Of a DNA stretch of 64,000 bases, positions 58,600 through 64,000 are shown piece by piece. The notes beneath the pieces were generated by a model. That model did no database searches, was not told where the DNA came from, and was given only the letters and a program-made list of their open reading frames with translations. The stretch is taken from contig CM031616.1 of NCBI GenBank assembly GCA_018398815.1, forward strand, positions 72,276,099 to 72,340,098. The letters run 5' to 3'. The position numbers and the translations under genes are program-made. How positions within the stretch are numbered: position 1 is the stretch's first letter; each line of letters starts with the position of its first letter. The DNA is from Conus ventricosus (taxonomy: Eukaryota > Mollusca > Gastropoda > Neogastropoda > Conidae).

Positions 58600-58930
58600 T
58601 TCACGTGGGTTTGTTTTTTTTTACATGTTTTTTTTTTTAAATTTTATTTCTATTTTTAGTGTGAGTCGTTGCACCAGCGCCAAGATAAAACCCAGGCCAG
58701 GTAGTTGTACCTTAAACTGCTGTCACTCTCATCAGTATCTGTGTAGATCTTACACCTCAGTTTACAACAGGGGCTGTAGATGGCATCGTTTCGCCTCGTC
58801 TGGTACAAATAGTCTGCAGGCCTTCGTGATGCCTGTCTTTGACTACACACGTCGCCTGCAGGGCAAGGGGGGTCGTTATCTACAGCGACACCAAGGCTTG
58901 AAAAACAAAACTTGACGCAGGCTGCTTACG
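58600..58930. other. unexplained non-repetitive stretch, open on both strands
   Basis: Cys-rich frames are open on both strands (plus 58625-58915, minus 58656-58850). On the minus strand CCCTGCAG and CTGAG|GTGTAAG could bound an exon. Neither translation matches a family I know. Confidence 0.3.
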
Positions 58931-58947
58931 AACATCTTCTATGCCCC

Positions 58948-58949
<2 letters not shown>

Positions 58950-59000
<51 letters not shown>
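58950..59000. repeat. (GT)n microsatellite
   Basis: About 25 GT steps; a second tract lies at 59150-59200, immediately before the acceptor at 59209. Confidence 0.95.
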
Positions 59001-59001
<1 letters not shown>

Positions 59002-59148
59002 AGGGGTGGGGGGTGGGGGAGGGCTTCTGTGCAGCGTTTCTCAATCACCAGAAATAGCTGGATATCTTGCCTTTAAGCCATATCGTGGAGATTATCCAAC
59101 GAAACAACAAAGACATGGAGACAACGATATTAAGTGTGGGCTGATTTC

Positions 59149-59180
<32 letters not shown>

Positions 59181-59209
59181 GTGTGTGTGTGTGTGTGTGT
59201 TTTCCCCAG

Positions 59210-59494
59210 CAAACCTGGTTTGTGAATCTGGATCTGGATTTGACGAACTTTGGACTTTGCCACAAAGATGTGATACTAGCAATGTTGATTTGATGAGTCA
59301 CACGACAATGGACCGTGACAGGTTAGTAACTGCAGTGTCCAGTTCTAGAGATGTTGACGTCCTGCATCGAGAAGGTGCTCATGGGGCTAAAGCGGCCCAC
59401 CATTGCCACAGCAAGGCTTGTTGCCTTCTGCAACGACGTCCCACAGTGGTCCTGCTGCCATCAACACGAAGAACCTCCCCACTTTGCCACATAA
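59210..59494 (+). CDS. possible internal exon of the plus-strand gene, unrecognised
   Basis: TTTTCCCCAG ends at 59209. The frame then encodes ANLVCESGSGFDELWTLPQR and CDTSNVDLMSHTTMDRDR, reaching GACAG|GTTAGT at 59321. Entry phase fits the exon ending at 56715 (G|CA gives Ala). Beyond this donor the frame stays open, while the +1 frame (from CTA at 59345 to TAA at 59492) reads LEMLTSCIEKVLMGLKRPTI then ATARLVAFC, which looks more protein-like than the continued frame. A one-base insertion near 59343 would join the two into one exon; I cannot tell whether that is an error, alternative splicing or chance. The KRP-ATARLVAF helix faintly recalls NOC-family nucleolar proteins, too weakly to name. 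Confidence 0.35.
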
Positions 59495-59946
59495 AACTGC
59501 TGTGCCTTTAGCCCAGCCCGCTCTCATCCTACAGAACCCCATCCAGTAGAACCCCCACAGCCTACAGGTAGAAAACTGTCTTTCCTAAGAACACGACCTG
59601 AGTGGATTGACCTGTCTGAAGACATGGCCGCGACAGCTTCCCTGGCCATTTTTTTTTTCAGTTCCAGTTCAGGGTGCGTCTGCCTCAGTAGGACATGTCC
59701 GTTATTACGGGGTCATGAAAGGGAGGGAACTCAGGTCTAGGTGGTTCCCCCCCCCCCCTCTCTCTCTCTCTTCTTCTTCTTTTAAAAATGTTATAGTGTG
59801 GTTTGTGGGCTTAGACACAGAACTAGGTTGTGCCAGAGCTGTGAGACACTTCCTTCCGCCCCCCCCCCCCTACCCTCCCCGCCCCCCTCCCCCACCTCTC
59901 CGTCCTCCTCCCCTCCCGGACCAGCCTCCAGCCTCCAGGAGGCTGA

Positions 59947-60665
59947 AAAGCATTGTGTATATTAGCAGCTCTACATGCATCACTTCTCATAAACATTGTA
60001 AATGCATCACTCCTCACAAACATTGTGTACATGAGCAGCTGTACATGCATCACTCCTCACAAACATTGTGTACATGAGCAGCTGTACATGCATCACTCCT
60101 CACAAACATTGTGTATATCAGCAGCTGTACATGCATCGCTCCTCACAAACATTGTGTATATCAGAGCTGTACATGCATCGCTCCTCACAAACATTGTGTA
60201 AGAGCAGCTGTACATGCATCGCTCCTCACAAACATTGTGTATATGAGCAGCTGTACATGCATCGCTCCTCACAAACATTGTGTATATGAGCAGCTGTACA
60301 TGCATCGCTCCTCACAAACATTGTGTATATGAGCAGCTGTACATGCATCACTCCTCACAAACATTGTGTATATCAGCAGCTCTACATGCATCACTCCTCA
60401 CAAACATTGTGTATATGAGCAGCTCTACATGCATCACTCCTCACAAACATTGTGTATATGAGCAGCTCTACATGCATCACTCCTCACAAACATTGTGTAT
60501 ATCAGCAGCTGTACATGCATCACTCCTCACAAACATTGTGTATATCAGCAGCTGTACATGCATCACTCCTCACAAACATTGTGTATATCAGCAGCTGTAC
60601 ATGCATCACTCCTCACAAACATTGTGTATATCAGCAGCTCTACATGCATCACTCCTCACAAACAC
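59947..60665. repeat. 43-bp minisatellite, about 16 copies
   Basis: Unit is CATCACTCCTCACAAACATT, GTGTATATGAGCAGCTGTAC, ATG. Period 43; single-letter variants are GAG/CAG, CTG/CTC and ATCAC/ATCGC. The rotating frame leaves all plus frames open. Confidence 0.95.
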
Positions 60666-60713
60666 ATTCATCTCCTTTTCTTTGTTTTTTCTCCATCTTT
60701 CCTCCTTCTTCAG

Positions 60714-60756
60714 GACTCGGAACACCTGATCCACCAGATGATGGAATTGCTGGCAG
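60714..60756 (+). CDS. possible short internal exon
   Basis: A long pyrimidine tract ending CCTTCTTCAG at 60713 is an excellent acceptor. The next 43 nt end in GCTGGCAG|GTGGAC at 60756 and encode DSEHLIHQMMELLA, an amphipathic helix-like peptide. Entry phase (0) does not match the exit phase of the 59210 exon candidate if that ends at 59321, so another exon would be needed between them. A SINE remnant begins right after the donor. Confidence 0.3.
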
Positions 60757-60930
60757 GTGGACGGTCCCCCATGTTGCAAAGTGTCACCCACCTCCTCACG
60801 GATTCCGGGCTGGAAGATCGTGGGTTTGATTCTCCTCAGTCGTTGATTTATTGAGGTGTGGGATTTTTTGGCCTGACCAGCTCCCACGCACGGCTGAAGT
60901 TGCTGGAGGGTCAGCTAGTTAGACTGGAAC
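60757..60930 (+). mobile_element. tRNA-derived SINE fragment
   Basis: CTGGAAGATCGTGGGTTTGA TTCTCC corresponds to the B-box region of the copy at 8626 (CTGGGAGGTCGTGGGTTCGATTCC with one B-box change). GGGATTTTTTGGCCTGACCAG corresponds to GGGATTTTTCTGCCCAGATCAG. The 3' half is missing or unrecognisable. Confidence 0.6.
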
Positions 60931-61152
60931 TGCACAAGAGACAGAAAAAAATAATTTCCTTGGAATTTTGTTTGATTGTTTGCAATTATCGCTTTACACG
61001 CCGTTTGCTGTACATATATTGCTGTTGCTGTGCATATTGACTTACATTCTGTGAAGACTGGACAGTTTAATGCAACTTGTATTAGCAGAGGTACAGGCGT
61101 TATCTATCTGTCTGTCTATCTGATCAGCACAGGCCACATGTGGATGTGCCTT

Positions 61153-61465
61153 ACCAAACATAGCTATGTAAGACAAACAAAGGAATATCTGTCCATCTGT
61201 CTGTCTGCCTGTCTGCCTGCCTGTAGTCTGTCTGTCTGTCTTTCTGTCTGTAGACGTGTGATAAAATTCTTACCAAACATAGCTATGTAAGACAAACAAA
61301 GGAATATCTGTCCATCTGTCTGTCTGCCTGTCTGCCTGCCTGTAGTCTGTCTGTCTGTCTTTCTGTCTGTAGACATGTGATAAAATTCTTGCCAAACATA
61401 GCTATGTAAAACAAGCAAAGGAACATCTCTATCTTTCTGTCTGTCTGTAGACATGTGATAAAATG
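61153..61465. repeat. 119-bp repeat with a (CTGT)n core, about 2.6 copies
   Basis: ACCAAACATAGCTATGTAAG starts at 61153 and 61272, with a third, shortened copy from about 61391. Each contains TCTGTCTGTC-type tracts. Confidence 0.92.
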
Positions 61466-62515
61466 TAGGCCACATATAGATCTATCTTACCAAATGTAAC
61501 TAGCTTAAACAAGATGAGTTTATGAATTACAGTGAAGCAAGCAAAGGAAGTCGCATGTAGATCAATTGTAACAGCTTTAACAAATCTTTACAAAACCTCT
61601 AAGAATACATCGTGAAGTTGACATTATTTCCGAAACGATAAAGACTGGTTCTTATAGTTAGGGAAATCCGAAATGCAGGTAAAAATTCAACTAAGATGTG
61701 ACATACGTTACTTTGATAAGTAAGACGTTGTTGAGTTTTCACACGTTGCTGACGACACACACACTTAACACTTTCTCATTACCATGTGAGATTTCAGTCC
61801 AGGACACCAAAGGATAGCGAGGGGTGCAGATGGGGGCACGGACGGGTGGATGGGGAGAGGGTAGAAGAAGCGGAGGGAGGGATGAGGAAGCAGAGAGGGA
61901 CAGAGGAAGATATGTGAGTGGCTATTGTGTATGTGTGGGCGGGGCGGGGGTGGGGAGGGATACCGGGGAAAGGGGGTGGGAGAGAGGGGGGGGGGGGGGC
62001 GAGTGAGAGGGAGGGAAATAAACGATGTTCAAAGACTTGGCTAAAATGATTTGGAACCTGTCTTAGTCTGCTGCCCGTGCATGTGGCGTAATAGCAGGGG
62101 TCAAGGTTATAGCTGGGGTCAAGGTCAGGGCAGTACTGCCGTTCTTTGCCTTTGCGAGGAGGTAAAAGAAAAGAGGTCGAAAGAAGGGTAGAAGGGAGGA
62201 GATTGGGACGACAGGGTGGGGAGGGAGAGAGAGGAGCACCAGTAACTGAGCACTCGGGTGGATGAGTGGAATTGAAGAGCAGACATAAGCCACTGTCAAA
62301 ATGATGGAGTCTGCTACTTCAGTGGTACACAGACAACCTCACATTTTTCAATTTACCAAATGAATCTGTAGAAGTGAGCATGTCAACGAGCTGATTTTAC
62401 TCGCAAATCTTTTTGTTTTAAATATCATGTAGGCATTGCAGTGCTAAATGTTCTACACTGAGAACAGACTGATTTGAGAAAATGGTAAGATTCGCCCAAT
62501 AAGGAAATCAGGTGC
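61466..62515. other. unique DNA, G-rich patch
   Basis: A purine-rich GGGAGAGGG-type patch occupies about 61820-62015. No gene supported. Confidence 0.45.
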
Positions 62516-62517
62516 AC

Positions 62518-62566
62518 GCGCATGCGCACGCACGCACACGCACACACACACGCACACACACACACA

Positions 62567-62640
<74 letters not shown>
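62518..62640. repeat. (CA)n microsatellite
   Basis: About 120 bp, with CG interruptions at the left end (GCACGCACGCACACGCAC). Confidence 0.96.
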
Positions 62641-62643
<3 letters not shown>

Positions 62644-63000
62644 TGACTGATCCTCCACAATTTGTTCCGCCTACCTTTTACCCTTTATCCGTGCCTCGTG
62701 TTTAACCATACACGCGAGTCTAATAGGCAACTGGCTCTCGTCTCCCGATGAAGTTTCATTCAGTTCTGCTTCTTCCTCTTCATAAATCAGGCCCTCAGTT
62801 CACTGATCCTTCAAACCATCTGTGCAGACTTCCCATTTCTGCAGTTCAATTTCATGGCAGTTCTCTCTTCTTCATCTTCGTGAGTCAGGCCCCAAACCTC
62901 ATCTCATTGTTGTAAAACATCCGAGCAGACAGATCTCACACACAGCGTCTGTGGGCGGCATCTTGAAACGTGAGCTTCTCTGGCACTTGCGTGTCCGTCA
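62641..63000. other. unique DNA
   Basis: Two stretches (about 62765-62850 and 62865-62945) loosely resemble each other around TCAGGCCC and GCAGAC. No gene supported. Confidence 0.4.
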
Positions 63001-63052
63001 CACACCACCACCACCACCACCACCACCACCACCACCACCACCACCACCACCG
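63001..63052. repeat. (CAC)n trinucleotide tract
   Basis: About 17 CAC steps; gives His, Pro/Thr-like and minus-strand Val homopolymer frames. Confidence 0.95.
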
Positions 63053-63719
63053 CGATTCCTTGACCAAGACTAGCCTGCAAGGATGCCATGGGAAGGGGGG
63101 GGGGGGGGGTGGAGGGGGGGGGGGGAGAGTGAAGGTGACAAGAGATGAAAGGAAAAGTTCTGGACAGACGACGTGAAAGACTTGTTGTGCCAGCTGAGGA
63201 CAGGAGAAGTGTGGAGATCGCCCACTGCCTCAGCGCCTGTCTGGGACGGCGATCAGTGCATTACCTGATGGGGCAGATTGACGTCCTATTGGCCGCAGGA
63301 CCTTCACTAAGGAGAAGGCTTCCCAGACTGTAGTCTGTGTAGTTCTTGGCGTTGCTGTCCCCGGTGGTGATTGGTCGGAGTCGGTGTCGTTGTGGGTCGT
63401 CTGCTGTCTGTGGCAGCCCCCTCCCCAGGCCTTTCACAGTTCCCTCCTCGGGGCTTCTTAATATGGATCCACACGATCCAGTTTTGGCCACCTCGGGTAG
63501 AACACCCTAACTGGTCGCCCCTCCCACCCCGGGCTGGCAAGCCAGAGGTCAGGGGTGTGAGTCTCAGAGGTTCCACCCTAGGCTGGGCCAAGTGGATCCT
63601 CTTTGCCCGATCAGTGCAGCGACCGACAGTAATTAAAACCTTTACCGTTGAGTGTGGGTATCCCATACCCAGACGCTCAGTAACATTAGCATATCTTCGA
63701 AACCGCTGCACCAATTGCT
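63053..63719. other. unassigned, moderately GC-rich stretch
   Basis: Long open frames exist on both strands (63307-63714 minus, 63371-63733 plus), but neither has splice support or a recognisable motif. It may belong to a dispersed repeat. Confidence 0.35.
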
Positions 63720-64000
63720 GTCGATGTTGGTGAGGTCGTCACGACGATCCATGTGGACGTAACGACCAGCAACTCATGGGACTCAAAGGCCATGATGGGG
63801 GCTGTCGTGACGACCCACTCCACGACCGAAAGTCACGTGACAATCATTGCGATGAGGCTAGCGTGACGCCCCATGGACCAGAATCACGGGGCATATAATT
63901 ATAATGATGAAGCTGTCAGGACCCACGTAGCAAAAAATAAAAGGAATCCATGGGACAACGATCATGATGAGATTGTCATGACAACCCATGGAACAGAAGT
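63720..64000. repeat. degenerate repeat, period about 60 bp, running off the window
   Basis: CATGATGAGGCTGTCGTGAC, GACCCATGGACCAGAATCAC and related variants recur about four times with strong divergence. Confidence 0.6.

Noticed and set aside
58656..58850. Insulin-like peptide suggested by a CC-x3-C motif on the minus strand
   Set aside because: The further cysteine needed at the family spacing is missing, there is no B chain or signal peptide, and the opposite strand is equally open.
63307..63733. Overlapping open frames of 120-135 codons on both strands
   Set aside because: Both strands are open because of moderate GC content. There are no splice sites, motifs or recognisable family, so it is left as unassigned DNA.

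Overview
This is a window of an animal nuclear genome, most likely a mollusc and plausibly a gastropod (inference). It has GT-AG introns, short exons of metazoan protein families, non-LTR and tRNA-derived retroelement copies, and a very high load of minisatellites and (CA)n/(GT)n microsatellites. No bacterial, phage or organellar gene organisation is visible. Roughly half of the window is tandem repeat. Many homopolymers (G runs up to 26, C57) and single-base frameshifts suggest an incompletely polished long-read assembly. One gap of 100 N lies at 11401-11500.

Layout. 1-1535: minisatellite. 1536-10128: mostly unique DNA with short arrays, a tRNA-derived SINE (about 8626-8982), an unassigned plus-strand ORF (2520-2882) and two phase-compatible minus-strand exon candidates (9988-10128 and 5062-5126) of an unrecognised gene. 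10148-25840: three large arrays, a 48-bp array, then a roughly 50-60 bp G-run array of about 14 kb interrupted by a SINE-like insertion with a nested-hairpin tail (about 12950-13455). 25965-29775: two more arrays. About 29837-30044: the last coding exon of a mitochondrial carrier of the SLC25A42 type on the plus strand, with a 3' UTR and poly(A) signal. 30638-46385: a succession of minisatellites separated by unique DNA, with one ORF candidate at 41563-41820.

46386-64000 is the most gene-like part. A complete, intact four-exon minus-strand gene for a 135-residue soluble Rieske [2Fe-2S] protein (RFESD type) runs from 54909 to 49959. Its last intron contains eighteen nearly identical 69-bp repeats and a SINE. 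About 1.7 kb upstream of its start codon, a plus-strand gene of unknown identity appears to start (exon ending 56715, further exon candidates at 59210 and 60714), which suggests a head-to-head pair. A decayed LINE 3' end (57680-58065) and further minisatellites follow.

The genes do not form an operon or an obvious functional system; both recognised ones are housekeeping-type proteins tied to mitochondrial or redox biology. The most unusual feature is the number of separate minisatellites whose unit carries a good 5' splice-site consensus, one of which appears to be a direct amplification of an exon/intron junction.
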